Shown here piece after piece: positions 8,171 through 17,394 of a DNA stretch of 41,142 nt. Origin of the DNA: Methylococcaceae bacterium (GTDB lineage Bacteria > Pseudomonadota > Gammaproteobacteria > Methylococcales > Methylomonadaceae); contig DAOUSN010000023.1 in assembly GCA_030627205.1 (NCBI GenBank), positions 1 to 41,142 of the forward strand. Direction: 5' to 3'. The position numbers were made by a program, and so were the translations under genes. The notes under the pieces were generated by a model. It made no database searches and had not been told where the DNA came from. It was given only the letters and a program-made list of their open reading frames with translations. The first letter of the stretch is position 1; every line of letters begins with the position of its first letter.

Positions 8171-9056
8171 AAGCACGGTTTTAGTTGTTGATGATCCACT
8201 GAATGTAAAATTACTAATGGGTATTCTTGAAGCAGATTATGAATTATTATTTGCCTTAGATGGAAAAAAAACACTTGAATTAGAACAACAACCTGATTTA
8301 ATTTTACTTGATGCGGTTATGCCTGAACAAAATGGGTATCAAACCTGTGAATTATTAAAAAAAGATTCTTTAACTAGAGATATTCCAGTTATTTTTATTA
8401 GTTCTTTATCAGATGATGATGATGAGGCTGCCGGTTTACAATGTGGCGCGATAGATTATATTACCAAACCTATTAATGCAGCGATTGTCAAAAGCAGAAT
8501 TTTTAATCATTTAGAATTAAAACATACTCGTGATTTATTGAAACGACAAAGCAGTATTGATGGTTTAACGGGAATTGCTAATCGTCGTTGTTTTGATGAA
8601 ACACTGTTACAACAATGGTTAATAATGCAACGGCAACAACAGACACTAGGCATTATTATGATTGATATTGATTTTTTCAAAGCTTTTAACGATCATTATG
8701 GACATGTCGCAGGTGATGAATGTTTAAAACAAGTAGCTACCACAATGAACAATATAATTACCAGACCAGCTGATTTATTATCTCGTTATGGTAGGGAAGA
8801 ATTTGTTTGTATTTTACCAATGACATCAGCAGAAGGCACAGATCATATTGCCGAAAATTTATGTGAAGCTATTAAGGCATTGGCAATTCCCCATCTTCAT
8901 TCTGAGATAGGTGGAATAGTGACTATTAGTTTGGGGTGTGCAACAATTCAACCCACAGTTGATAAATTATTATTAGATTTTATGATTGTCGTCGATCAGG
9001 CACTCTATCAATCTAAGAAAAAAGGTAGAAACTGTGTGACTAGTTCGTCTATTTAG
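8163..9056 (+). CDS. Receiver-GGDEF response regulator, diguanylate cyclase with GREEF active site
   Basis: I place the start at ATG 8163, after GAGG at 8153-8156, giving 297 residues. A receiver domain (about 4-120) has acceptor D50 in LILLDAVMP and a KP motif. Its acidic pocket reads VVDDPLN, one residue shorter than the usual VVDDxPLN. The GGDEF domain (about 130-295) has DGLTGIANRR, the metal-binding IDIDFFK and RYGREEF, so the signature is GREEF (210-214), not GG(D/E)EF. An RxxD inhibitory site (RPAD) sits five residues before it. Family knowledge says this domain makes cyclic di-GMP from GTP. The Gly-to-Arg change and pocket deletion may weaken or abolish activity. It overlaps the decayed kinase that presumably once phosphorylated it. 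Confidence 0.88.
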   Translation: MVRSTVLVVDDPLNVKLLMGILEADYELLFALDGKKTLELEQQPDLILLDAVMPEQNGYQTCELLKKDSLTRDIPVIFISSLSDDDDEAAGLQCGAIDYITKPINAAIVKSRIFNHLELKHTRDLLKRQSSIDGLTGIANRRCFDETLLQQWLIMQRQQQTLGIIMIDIDFFKAFNDHYGHVAGDECLKQVATTMNNIITRPADLLSRYGREEFVCILPMTSAEGTDHIAENLCEAIKALAIPHLHSEIGGIVTISLGCATIQPTVDKLLLDFMIVVDQALYQSKKKGRNCVTSSSI

Positions 9057-9243
9057 ACGTGTAAATTTACTAATTTAAATGATTTACATTCTCACGCAAA
9101 GCATGATTAATCTATTTTTATTGATTATTAGGAACGGTTACATCAACAGATTTTCGCAAAAAAATGCGCCACTTTAAATGGCAAGTGACTTACCCATGAT
9201 GTAGGCGGAGCTCCAAAATAAGCGGCGGATAAAAGTGGTGTGG

Positions 9244-9265
9244 CTTTTGCATCTTTTTGCAAAAG
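9244..9265. repeat. Hairpin CTTTTGCA/TGCAAAAG
   Basis: Perfect 8-bp arms enclose a 6-nt loop in the gap 9057-9531. Upstream, 9155-9240 is richer in G+C than its surroundings and holds CCACTTT/AAAGTGG arms about 60 nt apart, which could form a larger structure. I cannot assign it to a known RNA class. Confidence 0.3.
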
Positions 9266-9348
9266 GCTATAAAATATTGAATTACAAAAATATCAATATT
9301 ATTAATTACTTTTATCCAGAACTCAGGTTAATCTAAAGCTTTAACCAT

Positions 9349-9450
9349 TGTAGAATGGGTAGAACGATAGCGAAACCCATCAAAGCGATGGCATGAAATG
9401 ATGGGTTTCGTTCCATTTCGCTATCGCTCATTACACTCTACCAATCCTAC
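9349..9450. repeat. Imperfect palindromic interspersed repeat, about 100 bp
   Basis: The left half contains GGGTAGA, GATAGCG and AAACCCATCA; the right half contains TGATGGGTTT, CGCTATC and TCTACC in mirrored order, so the unit folds into a long interrupted hairpin with GTAG/CTAC near the ends. Repeats worded like this (GGGTAGAGCGATAGCGAAACCCATCA) are, from memory, scattered in several gammaproteobacterial genomes and resemble non-autonomous palindromic elements. No transposase is nearby. It sits 80 bp upstream of the serralysin-like gene. Confidence 0.6.
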
Positions 9451-9531
9451 AAATTCTACGTTTACCCATCTTACTAGTTACTGCATAAGGTTTCACTTAT
9501 GTACCCTACAAATTAAAATGAGGAACATCGC

Positions 9532-11064
9532 ATGTCACAAACGCCGCTTTCAAATGATGATGTTGTTAATGCACTCTTAACAACATTGTCATGGAATGAA
9601 CAAAATGGTCAAGCCATTAATTTAACTTATAGTTTTCCTAATGAAAATTCTACTTGGGTTGAAAATTATGGTGCAAGAGAACCCTTTCCACCTAATGAAA
9701 TCTATTTTTTAACCACAGAAGCCCAACAAATCGTAAGACATGCGTTACAGCTTTGGAGTAATGTCACTGCTATTAATTTTATTGAAGTTCAAGAAGCCTC
9801 TACACAAGGTGATATACGCTTTACCTTCAGTTCCAATATTAATCAAGAGATGATGATTGCCGCCTACTCACCTAATCCGAATGGGGCTTTTTTTGAAAGC
9901 AGTGGCGATGTTTGGCTTAATCCTGAAATAGAATCATTAGAACCTGGAAGTGAAGGATTTTCTGCACTTATTCATCAAATCGGGCATGTATTAGGGCTAA
10001 AACATCCCGATGAGATTATTGAGGATAATGAAATCACGTTAGCTTATGAACAGGATACAACCCAATATAGTATTTTATCGACTCATGCTTACGATGAATT
10101 TGAAAGTGGTTTCCCTCTTGAAAATACCTCTCCTATGCTTTATGACCTCTTAGCCACCCAGTTTTTATATGGGGTTAATACGACTTATAACACTGGTAAT
10201 GACACCTATTTTTTTACCCCTGAAGCCGAGTTAAAAACAATTTGGGATGTTTCAGGGATTGATACCTTTGATTTATCAAATCAAACTGTCGATCTAATTC
10301 TAAACTTAAATGCGGGTGAATTTAGTTCTATTGGCAGTTTAGGAACGAGTGATTCTATAAATTTTCAATCAGATAACTTTACTGAAAATCTAACGGTCGC
10401 GGTTGATAATATTGCGATTGCTTATGGGGTTGATATTGAAAATGCAATAGGGGGAAGAGGTTACGATATACTTATAGGCAACCGATTAGCAAACCAATTA
10501 ACAGGTGGCGCAGGCGATGATTTTATTGATGGAAGGGAAGGAATTGATACTGCTTATTACTTAGATAATAAACAAAACTATCGTATTGAAACCACAGAAA
10601 CGGCTTTAATTATCCATAGTAATAACACAGCAGAAGGGATTGACACCTTAAAGAATATTGAACGCTTACAATTTAATGATATAACGCTTGCATTAGACAT
10701 TAATAATAATGCAGGACAAGCGTATCGACTCTATCAAGCGGCTTTCAATCGAACACCCGATAAACAAGGGCTGGGATTTTGGATTAATGCTTTAGATCAA
10801 GGAGATATACTTAAACAAGTAGGACTTAATTTTATAAGAAGCCAAGAATTTACAACTTTATATGGTGAAAATTCTACAGAGACTCTATTTTTAAGTTCCT
10901 TGTATAACAATGTCTTACATAGACCTTTAGATATATCAGGGGGGAATTATTGGATGGATCAACTGCAAACACAACCGAGAGAAAATGTTTTAATTGGTTT
11001 TAGTGAAAGCCAAGAAAATCAGTTGCAAGTAATTGGGGATATTGAGAATGGGATTGAGTTTTAA
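9532..11064 (+). CDS. Serralysin-like (M10) protein with RTX-type and DUF4214 regions, catalytic Glu replaced
   Basis: This 510-residue protein has an M10 metallopeptidase-like domain (about 20-220), a short glycine-aspartate RTX-type segment (GGRGYDILIGN, LTGGAGDDFIDG; 307-334) and a DUF4214-type region (about 390-500). It has no N-terminal signal, as expected for type I secretion. The zinc motif reads HQIGHVLGLKH (H148, Q149, H152, H158): the three histidines remain but the catalytic glutamate is glutamine. The Met-turn region is YSILST, with Leu182 where the family has Met and Thr184 where it has the tyrosine ligand. I therefore read it as a secreted or surface zinc-binding pseudoprotease. 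The ATG follows GAGGA with good spacing. No type I transporter genes lie nearby. Confidence 0.85.
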   Translation: MSQTPLSNDDVVNALLTTLSWNEQNGQAINLTYSFPNENSTWVENYGAREPFPPNEIYFLTTEAQQIVRHALQLWSNVTAINFIEVQEASTQGDIRFTFSSNINQEMMIAAYSPNPNGAFFESSGDVWLNPEIESLEPGSEGFSALIHQIGHVLGLKHPDEIIEDNEITLAYEQDTTQYSILSTHAYDEFESGFPLENTSPMLYDLLATQFLYGVNTTYNTGNDTYFFTPEAELKTIWDVSGIDTFDLSNQTVDLILNLNAGEFSSIGSLGTSDSINFQSDNFTENLTVAVDNIAIAYGVDIENAIGGRGYDILIGNRLANQLTGGAGDDFIDGREGIDTAYYLDNKQNYRIETTETALIIHSNNTAEGIDTLKNIERLQFNDITLALDINNNAGQAYRLYQAAFNRTPDKQGLGFWINALDQGDILKQVGLNFIRSQEFTTLYGENSTETLFLSSLYNNVLHRPLDISGGNYWMDQLQTQPRENVLIGFSESQENQLQVIGDIENGIEF

Positions 11065-11202
11065 TTATTTCCTTAATGAAACATTAGCTCCTTTTTTTAA
11101 AACTTGTGTCATTTTATAACCTCAGTTGTAATTTATTTATTGGAATACATTACTCTACCATGATTTATGAGGTGAATTATGGTCTTATACAAAATGTAAA
11201 AG

Positions 11203-11937
11203 TTATGAAAAGTCACCCCATAATAATTGTAGCGCGGCAAGAGCTGCTAATGAAGATGTTTCTGTTCGTAAAATTCTTTGACCTAAGCGGATAGGAATAA
11301 ATTGCTGTGCAATCGCAAGTTGTTTTTCTTGTTCACAAAAACCACCCTCTGCCCCTGTTAATAAGATGACTTTAGTGGGTCTATTTTTTAACTGAGTCAA
11401 CGGTATTTCTGAATAAGGGTCTAATAATATCCTTAAACTTTCGCCAAATAAGTGTTCAATCCAAGAGGAATAAGAAATAATCGGACAAATATCAGGGACT
11501 ATGGTTCGTCCACTTTGCTCGGCGGCATGTTGGGCTATTTTTTGCCAATGTTGACGTTTTTGCTCACCTTTATCAGCTCTAATAACAATATTACTACGTT
11601 GGGTTATAATCGGTGTAATACTATTAACCCCTAATTCTACCGATTTTTGTATTGCCATATCCATTCGGTCACTGCGTGATATTCCCATTCCAATTAATAC
11701 GGTTAACGGAGATTCTAATGAGCATTCTATTTTTTCATTAATACTGACTCTAACTATTTTACGGCTAATTTCTAACACTGTGCAATTATATTCACCACCT
11801 AACCCATTAAATAATACGATTTTTGCCATTTTTTTTAAGCGCAAAACAGTTCTTAAATAATGACTGTTATTATCATTTAATTCAAGCTGTTGCCCTGTAG
11901 TTAATGGCATTGATACATATAATCTAGAAACTCGCAT
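11203..11937 (-). CDS. rsmE: 16S rRNA (uracil(1498)-N3)-methyltransferase RsmE
   Basis: This 244-residue protein is RsmE, which methylates U1498 of 16S rRNA with S-adenosylmethionine. It has the N-terminal PUA-like RNA-binding part (SHYLRTVLRLKK) and a SPOUT C-terminal half with the cofactor-binding signatures LLTGAEGGF and RLGQRILRTETS. I set the start at ATG 11937, giving MRVSRLYV; a longer frame adds 11 unlikely residues. The start shares one base with the bioA stop (TAATG), so translation is probably coupled. It is the last gene of the gmk-bioA-rsmE run. Nothing looks damaged. Confidence 0.93.
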   Translation of the reverse strand: MRVSRLYVSMPLTTGQQLELNDNNSHYLRTVLRLKKMAKIVLFNGLGGEYNCTVLEISRKIVRVSINEKIECSLESPLTVLIGMGISRSDRMDMAIQKSVELGVNSITPIITQRSNIVIRADKGEQKRQHWQKIAQHAAEQSGRTIVPDICPIISYSSWIEHLFGESLRILLDPYSEIPLTQLKNRPTKVILLTGAEGGFCEQEKQLAIAQQFIPIRLGQRILRTETSSLAALAALQLLWGDFS

Positions 11938-13289
11938 TAATCTGTCACTGCTATTTGAATTCCTTGCCAAGCAACAGTCGCTAACTGCTTAATTTGTTCC
12001 TCTGTAATAATATACGGGGGAATAAAATACACCACATTTCCAATTGGGCGTAACAGTATTCCTTGTGTTAGAGCATATTGATAAACTTTTAACCCTCGTC
12101 GTTCTTGCCATGCAAAAGGCTCACGGGTTTGTTTATTCTTGACTAATTCAATGGCAACTACCATACCTGTTTGCCTAACATCACTAATATTTGGATGCTC
12201 TTTAAACGGTGCAACTGCCGCCCACATAATTTTTGCCAACTGTTTATTTTTTTCAATAATGCCTTGTTGTTGAAAAATTCCTAAGGTTGCAATTCCAGCT
12301 CGACACGCTAGTGCATTACCTGTGTAACTATGTGAGTGAAAAAATCCAGTCAATTTATGATAATCATCATAAAAAGTTTGATAAATAGCATCGGTGGTTA
12401 ATGTGGCTGCTAAGGGTAAATATCCCCCTGTTAATCCTTTGGCAATACATAAGAAATCAGGCGAAATATTGGCTTGTTCACAACCAAATAATGTCCCTGT
12501 TCGCCCAAATCCTACGGCGACTTCATCAGCAATCAAATGAATATGGTAATTATCACAAGCAATCCTTAGTAAGGTTAAATAATATGGATGATACATCCGC
12601 ATATTACCTGCACATTGAATTAAAGGTTCAATAATTACTGCACAGATTTCATCAGCACGTTCACTTAAAACTGCATCCATCGCTTGAAATTGTCGAATCG
12701 CATAATCGCGTGATAATTCATCAAGTTCCCGATGATAACTATCTGGTGATGGAACGGTAATAACATCCATTAATAACGGTGCAAAGGTTTGTTTATATAA
12801 GGCGACATTACTCACCGCTAACGCCCCTAAAGTTTCACCATGATAACTATTTTCTAAGGATACAAATTTCGTTTTTTTCAATTTTCCTTGATTACGCCAA
12901 CTTTGAAAACTCATTTTTAAAGCAATTTCTACTGCCGATGAACCATTATCAGAATAAAAACATTTACTTAATCCCTTTGGAGCAACCTCAAGTAGTTTTT
13001 CAGATAAAACTACCGCAGATTCATGGGTAAAACCACCTAACATAACATGTTCTAAGGTATCTAACTGTTCTTTTATTGCCGCATTAATAATAGGATTACA
13101 ATGACCAAATAAATTAACCCACCAAGAACTAATGGCATCAAGATAACGATTACCCTCAAAATCCTCAAGAAAAATTCCTTCTCCGCGTTTAATGCTAATT
13201 AACGGTAAGGTTTCATGATCTTTCATTTGGGTACAAGGATGCCATAATACCGAAAGGTCTCGTTTACTCAATGACGATGAAATACTCAT
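11937..13289 (-). CDS. bioA: Adenosylmethionine-8-amino-7-oxononanoate aminotransferase
   Basis: This 450-residue PLP enzyme transfers an amino group from S-adenosylmethionine to KAPA, forming DAPA in biotin synthesis. Diagnostic features are WHPCTQMKDHE near the N-terminus, DAISSWWVNLFGH, D255 in ADEVAVGFGRTG and the PLP lysine K284 in CIAKGLTGGYLPLAAT; the length is usual. The BioA reading is favoured over other class III aminotransferases by WHPCTQM and the SWWVNLFGH substrate region. It lies between gmk (26-bp gap) and rsmE (1-base overlap). No other biotin gene is in the window. Confidence 0.95.
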   Translation of the reverse strand: MSISSSLSKRDLSVLWHPCTQMKDHETLPLISIKRGEGIFLEDFEGNRYLDAISSWWVNLFGHCNPIINAAIKEQLDTLEHVMLGGFTHESAVVLSEKLLEVAPKGLSKCFYSDNGSSAVEIALKMSFQSWRNQGKLKKTKFVSLENSYHGETLGALAVSNVALYKQTFAPLLMDVITVPSPDSYHRELDELSRDYAIRQFQAMDAVLSERADEICAVIIEPLIQCAGNMRMYHPYYLTLLRIACDNYHIHLIADEVAVGFGRTGTLFGCEQANISPDFLCIAKGLTGGYLPLAATLTTDAIYQTFYDDYHKLTGFFHSHSYTGNALACRAGIATLGIFQQQGIIEKNKQLAKIMWAAVAPFKEHPNISDVRQTGMVVAIELVKNKQTREPFAWQERRGLKVYQYALTQGILLRPIGNVVYFIPPYIITEEQIKQLATVAWQGIQIAVTD

Positions 13290-13315
13290 AAGTTTAAATA
13301 AAATTTAATAAGGGA

Positions 13316-13936
13316 TTAATTAACTAAACATAGCTCGGTTAATAGCGAATTTAATTTTCTTTGTTGACGGGATTTTTTTAAACGATGACTTAAGATAATA
13401 CTTTTTAATTCTAATAAAGCCTGTTCAAAATTATCATTAACAATTAAATAATCAAACTCTTGATGATGACTAATTTCGATTACCGCATCTTTCATCCGTC
13501 TGTCAATAATTTCTTCGCTATCTTGCCCGCGATTTTCTAAACGTTGTTGTAATATTTTAATAGACGGTGGCAAAATAAAGATAGATTGGCATTTAGGGAT
13601 CATGATTCTAATTTGTTGCGCCCCTTGCCAATCAATTTCTAAAATAACATCAATATCTTGCTGAAGATTATCAATCACACTTTGTTTTGCTGTTCCATAA
13701 AAATGGTCAAAAACCTGTGCATATTCTAAGAAATCATGTGCTTGTTTCATGTTCTCAAAGGAATCAATACTCACAAAAAAATAATCTTCACCTTGACGTT
13801 CACCTTTACGGATAGCACGTGTGGTATGAGAGACAGATACCTTAAGTCGTTCTATTTCATTCACTAATCGTTTAACTAAACTGGTTTTTCCTGCGCCTGA
13901 GGGTGCGGAAATAATATAAAGTTTACCTTGATTCAT
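13316..13936 (-). CDS. gmk: Guanylate kinase
   Basis: This 206-residue protein phosphorylates GMP to GDP with ATP in the cytoplasm. The P-loop SAPSGAGKTSL (10-20), the GMP-binding SHTTRAIRKGERQGEDYFFV and the lid region RRMKDAVIEI are intact, and length matches the family. In many gammaproteobacteria gmk precedes rpoZ and spoT; here bioA follows, so the arrangement differs. It lies 33 bp after a small membrane-protein gene and is probably co-transcribed with bioA and rsmE. Confidence 0.96.
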   Translation of the reverse strand: MNQGKLYIISAPSGAGKTSLVKRLVNEIERLKVSVSHTTRAIRKGERQGEDYFFVSIDSFENMKQAHDFLEYAQVFDHFYGTAKQSVIDNLQQDIDVILEIDWQGAQQIRIMIPKCQSIFILPPSIKILQQRLENRGQDSEEIIDRRMKDAVIEISHHQEFDYLIVNDNFEQALLELKSIILSHRLKKSRQQRKLNSLLTELCLVN

Positions 13937-13969
13937 AAAGTTTTACCTAAATTAATAGTAAAAATTAGC

Positions 13970-14482
13970 TCAACTAAACAATGCATTATTTAGTTGGTAA
14001 TACAATATCAGGTAAAGTAAGGCAACCCCTAAACCAAATATAAATGGCTCAGATAACGCATGACGAAAAATATGTCCTGCAACTACCCAATGCCATAAAA
14101 TTAGAACTATAAATACAAAAAAAGCTAATAGGCTAATAGGAAATGAACCTTCTGGCATTGGTGATGCTAATACTGCTAAAGGAGGAAAGGCAAAAAAACT
14201 AATTATCGTATCAACACCGATTAAAGCAATAAATGTTTGCTGATAACGGGCAGGTTTTTTACCCAAATATAAAGTTATCTTACAAAATAAACTGACTAAA
14301 ATAATTCCTACTGCAACTTCTAATAGAGCTTTAGTCCATGGTTCAGACATAAATAACATCAAAAAACTTATAACACTATAAATACAAATCACCATAGGTT
14401 GTAAGATAGCTGTATTGGGAACATCTGCTGGCGTTTTTTTAAATAACGCAATATCAAAAAAAAGTTTCATCATATTAAACAT
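13970..14482 (-). CDS. Multi-pass membrane protein, function unknown
   Basis: This 170-residue protein has about four to five hydrophobic segments: roughly 28-44, 52-68, 86-106, 116-135 and 147-165. I see no motif that assigns a function. A polar N-terminus (KTPADVPNTA) and a short loop KKPARYQQ are the only charged parts. The start at 14482 is supported by GGAG overlapping the stop of the upstream ABC-F gene, which ends 4 bp before, so translation is likely coupled. Placement between yheS and gmk suggests housekeeping expression. Confidence 0.75.
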   Translation of the reverse strand: MFNMMKLFFDIALFKKTPADVPNTAILQPMVICIYSVISFLMLFMSEPWTKALLEVAVGIILVSLFCKITLYLGKKPARYQQTFIALIGVDTIISFFAFPPLAVLASPMPEGSFPISLLAFFVFIVLILWHWVVAGHIFRHALSEPFIFGLGVALLYLILYYQLNNALFS

Positions 14483-14486
14483 ATAT

Positions 14487-16376
14487 TTACTCCGCTGCGA
14501 TTAATTGTTCTTCTGCTTCCATCCAATTTTCCTCTGCTTGTGCTAAGGAGTTATCAATTTTATTTTTTTCTGTTAGCAGTTGTTTTAATTGTTGTTTTTC
14601 TGTTTCATGATACAATTTAGGCTCGGCAAGTTGTTGTTCAATTTGTTGCTGTTGTTGATGATAATGTTCTAAAGCATTTTCTGCTTTCTTAACCGCATCG
14701 GTTAATGGTTTTAAACGTTGTCTACGTAATGCCTCTTGTTTGCGTAAATCTTTACGGGAAATAGCAGGCTTATCAACCTCAACTTCAAAATTTTCCTGAA
14801 CTATTCTTTTTTGAGTTCCCAGCCATAAGCGATAATCTTCTAAATCACCCTCAAAAACTTGTAAACTCCCATCAGCCACTAATAAAAAACGGTCAGTAAC
14901 AGAGCGTAATAAATGTCTATCATGGGAGACAACTAACATTGCCCCCTGATAATCTTGTAAGGCAATATTTAGTGCATGGCGCATTTCTAAATCTAAATGA
15001 TTTGTTGGTTCATCGAGTAATAATAAGTTGGGGTTTTGATAAACTAATAATGCTAATACTAAACGAGCTTTTTCACCTCCAGAAAAAGGTTCAACATTAG
15101 CTAGAACTTTATCACCTTTAAAATCGAAGCCGCCTAGGAAATTGCGTAATTCTTTTTCAGTAGCTTGATTATCAAGTTGTTGTAAATGCCATAATGGACT
15201 TTCATCTAAATGTAATTGCTCTAATTGATGTTGGGCAAAATACCCAATTTTTAAATGCTCTGAACCTGATAATTGACCATTTAATAACTTAGATTCAGCC
15301 GCTAATACTTTAATTAAAGTTGATTTTCCTGCACCATTAGGCCCTAATAAGCCGATTCTATCGCCAGGTGAAATTGAAAGGTTTGCATTTTCTATAATAA
15401 CTTGATCACCATATCCTAAACAGGCGTGTTCTAATTGTAATAACGGATTGGGTAATTTTTCAGGAATAGGAAATGAAAAATTAAATGGAGAATCCACATG
15501 AGCTTGGGATATTAATGCCATTTTTTCTAATGATTTAATTCGACTTTGTGCTTGTTTAGCTTTAGAGGCTTTGGCTTTAAAACGAGTAATAAAACTTTGA
15601 ATATGGGTAATTTCACGTTGTTGTTTTTCATAAGCAGATTGCTGCTGGGCTAATTTTTCAGCTCGCATTCGCTCAAAGGCTGAATAATTTCCACTATATA
15701 ATGTTGCTTGTTGCTGCTCTATATGCACAATATTAGTGGTAATGGTATCTAAAAAATCACGGTCATGAGAGATTAATAACAAAGTACCAGGGTATTTAAG
15801 TAACCAGTCTTGTAGCCAGATTACCGCATCTAAATCCAAATGATTGGTCGGTTCATCCAGTAATAATATATCGGAACGACACATTAATGCTTGAGCAAGA
15901 TTAAGGCGCATTCGCCAGCCCCCTGAAAATGAATTTACCGAGTTTTGTTGTTGGAGTTTACTAAACCCTAATCCACTCATTAATCGTGATGCACGCACAT
16001 CGGCTGTATAGCCTTCAATATGTTCTAAAGCGCCATGAACTTCGGCTTGTTGCAAGCCATCATTAGCCTGTTCAGCATCTAATAATTGTTGTTGTAAATA
16101 TCTGAGTTCATTATCACCATCAATGACATAATCTAATGCCGATGAGTTTAAAGCTGGTGTTTCTTGGGCAACATGAGCAATTGCCAAAGTAGCTGATAAT
16201 TCAAAGTCACCTTCATCAGCTTGTAACTCTCCTCTAACCATCGCAAATAAACTGGATTTACCAACACCATTTGCCCCTGTTAATCCTGCTTTTTGACCGT
16301 GATGAATAGTAAAATTAGCATTAGAAAATAAGACTTGCGTTCCGCGACGTAAACAAACATTTTTAAAATTTAACAT
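14487..16376 (-). CDS. yheS: ABC-F family ATPase, YheS type
   Basis: This 629-residue soluble protein holds two ABC ATPase domains and no membrane segments. Domain 1 has P-loop GANGVGKS (34-41), signature SGGWR (151-155) and DEPTNHLD (174-181). Domain 2 has GPNGAGKST, SGGEKARL and a second DEPTNHLD. A basic linker rich in KAKASKAKQAQSR separates them, and a Gln/Glu-rich coiled coil of about 90 residues ends the protein. ABC-F proteins act on the ribosome E site to relieve stalled translation. The N-terminal pattern and length fit YheS rather than Uup or EttA. It is first in a five-gene minus-strand run. Confidence 0.9.
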   Translation of the reverse strand: MLNFKNVCLRRGTQVLFSNANFTIHHGQKAGLTGANGVGKSSLFAMVRGELQADEGDFELSATLAIAHVAQETPALNSSALDYVIDGDNELRYLQQQLLDAEQANDGLQQAEVHGALEHIEGYTADVRASRLMSGLGFSKLQQQNSVNSFSGGWRMRLNLAQALMCRSDILLLDEPTNHLDLDAVIWLQDWLLKYPGTLLLISHDRDFLDTITTNIVHIEQQQATLYSGNYSAFERMRAEKLAQQQSAYEKQQREITHIQSFITRFKAKASKAKQAQSRIKSLEKMALISQAHVDSPFNFSFPIPEKLPNPLLQLEHACLGYGDQVIIENANLSISPGDRIGLLGPNGAGKSTLIKVLAAESKLLNGQLSGSEHLKIGYFAQHQLEQLHLDESPLWHLQQLDNQATEKELRNFLGGFDFKGDKVLANVEPFSGGEKARLVLALLVYQNPNLLLLDEPTNHLDLEMRHALNIALQDYQGAMLVVSHDRHLLRSVTDRFLLVADGSLQVFEGDLEDYRLWLGTQKRIVQENFEVEVDKPAISRKDLRKQEALRRQRLKPLTDAVKKAENALEHYHQQQQQIEQQLAEPKLYHETEKQQLKQLLTEKNKIDNSLAQAEENWMEAEEQLIAAE

Positions 16377-16439
16377 AGTGATTAAAACAAAACACTCTCA
16401 ATAATTTGATAACAGATGAAATACGTTTAAAATAAACGC

Positions 16440-16628
16440 ATGAAAAATAAATCCAAGAAACCTTTAAATCCAGTTTTTAAACCACAAGACCGTTATTATA
16501 TTAATCAACACGGCTGGTGGTTTTATACCGTTGATAAAATTAGCGGCCCTTATGAAACTAAAGGTTTATGTATTGATGCCTGTCGTTATTATATTCAAAA
16601 ACGTGATGGGATTATAGATGACAGGTAA
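16440..16628 (+). CDS. Small protein, DUF6316-like
   Basis: This 62-residue protein has a basic N-terminus and the core HGWWFYTVDKISGPYETK, a pattern like DUF6316 small proteins (aromatic strand, then GPF/GPY and a segment that would pack as a helix). No catalytic motif is seen. It is divergent from the ABC-F gene across 63 bp that would hold both promoters, and converges with the next gene 14 bp after its stop. Composition and the clean frame support a real gene. Family membership is from memory. Confidence 0.65.
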   Translation: MKNKSKKPLNPVFKPQDRYYINQHGWWFYTVDKISGPYETKGLCIDACRYYIQKRDGIIDDR

Positions 16629-16642
16629 CCAAAATTATGTTG

Positions 16643-17164
16643 CTAGCTTAACCGATCAATCATTTTTTCTGCTTGTTCAGCAAACTTTTCTAAATTACCA
16701 CTTTTTACGGTTTCTACGGGAATAATAATCGCAGAATCAAGCGCGATATAAATATACACAGCTTGTTTCGCATATTCAACCCGCACCATGTCTTCCCATA
16801 AAAACTTATGCTTATCATTAGGGGCTTTATCTATTAAATGTTCTTGTCCTATTACTAATTTATGCTCACCTAAAATATCTTCGCGCTCTTCTTTCGTATA
16901 ACTTTCTAAAATTTGACGACGCATATCCATTTTAATCATGTAAGGCGAAACAAATCCCCAAGCAACCGCGATAAAAGTAATATAATAAGGGGTACTGGTA
17001 TCGTTATAATAAAAATAATAAAACATGGCAATAAATATTATAACCGAAGGGACAAACAAACGGTTTTTACGCAAAGTTGCCTGTATTTCGGTATTATCTT
17101 TCAAACGCATTTCATTAAATGCAACTAAATCTTCTTCACGTAACTCATATTCAATTTCAAACAT
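16643..17164 (-). CDS. YcxB-like membrane protein
   Basis: This 173-residue protein begins MFEIEYELREEDL, has two adjacent transmembrane segments (about 36-52 and 58-76), and then a soluble domain containing KFLWEDMVRVEYAKQAVYIYI and IIIPVETV. That layout, N-terminal strand, hairpin of two helices and a PH-like C-terminal domain, is typical of YcxB family proteins of unknown function. The region upstream (17165-17394) holds a CCACAT-AAA-ATGTGG hairpin at 17197-17211 and no gene. No operon partner. Confidence 0.75.
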   Translation of the reverse strand: MFEIEYELREEDLVAFNEMRLKDNTEIQATLRKNRLFVPSVIIFIAMFYYFYYNDTSTPYYITFIAVAWGFVSPYMIKMDMRRQILESYTKEEREDILGEHKLVIGQEHLIDKAPNDKHKFLWEDMVRVEYAKQAVYIYIALDSAIIIPVETVKSGNLEKFAEQAEKMIDRLS

Positions 17165-17394
17165 ATTATTATTTTTAAGTTAAATTTTATTATCTCCCAC
17201 ATAAAATGTGGAACTGATGGTTAAGTTATCCATTATAAACTTAGTTTTAAAATAAACCTCTTAATAAAAATTAAAAGAGTGGTTAATTAGTTGAAAATAC
17301 GCCAACTTATTGAATTTTTTATTTATCGCAGACAAGCAACTCAAGATGCTTTATAGTAGGTATTTTTTACAGCTTAAGCCTACTTTTATAAATA

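Noticed and set aside
9155-9245. Cyclic di-GMP (GEMM) riboswitch near the diguanylate cyclase
   Set aside because: The conserved GEMM core is not readable and the arms do not give the expected three-way fold.
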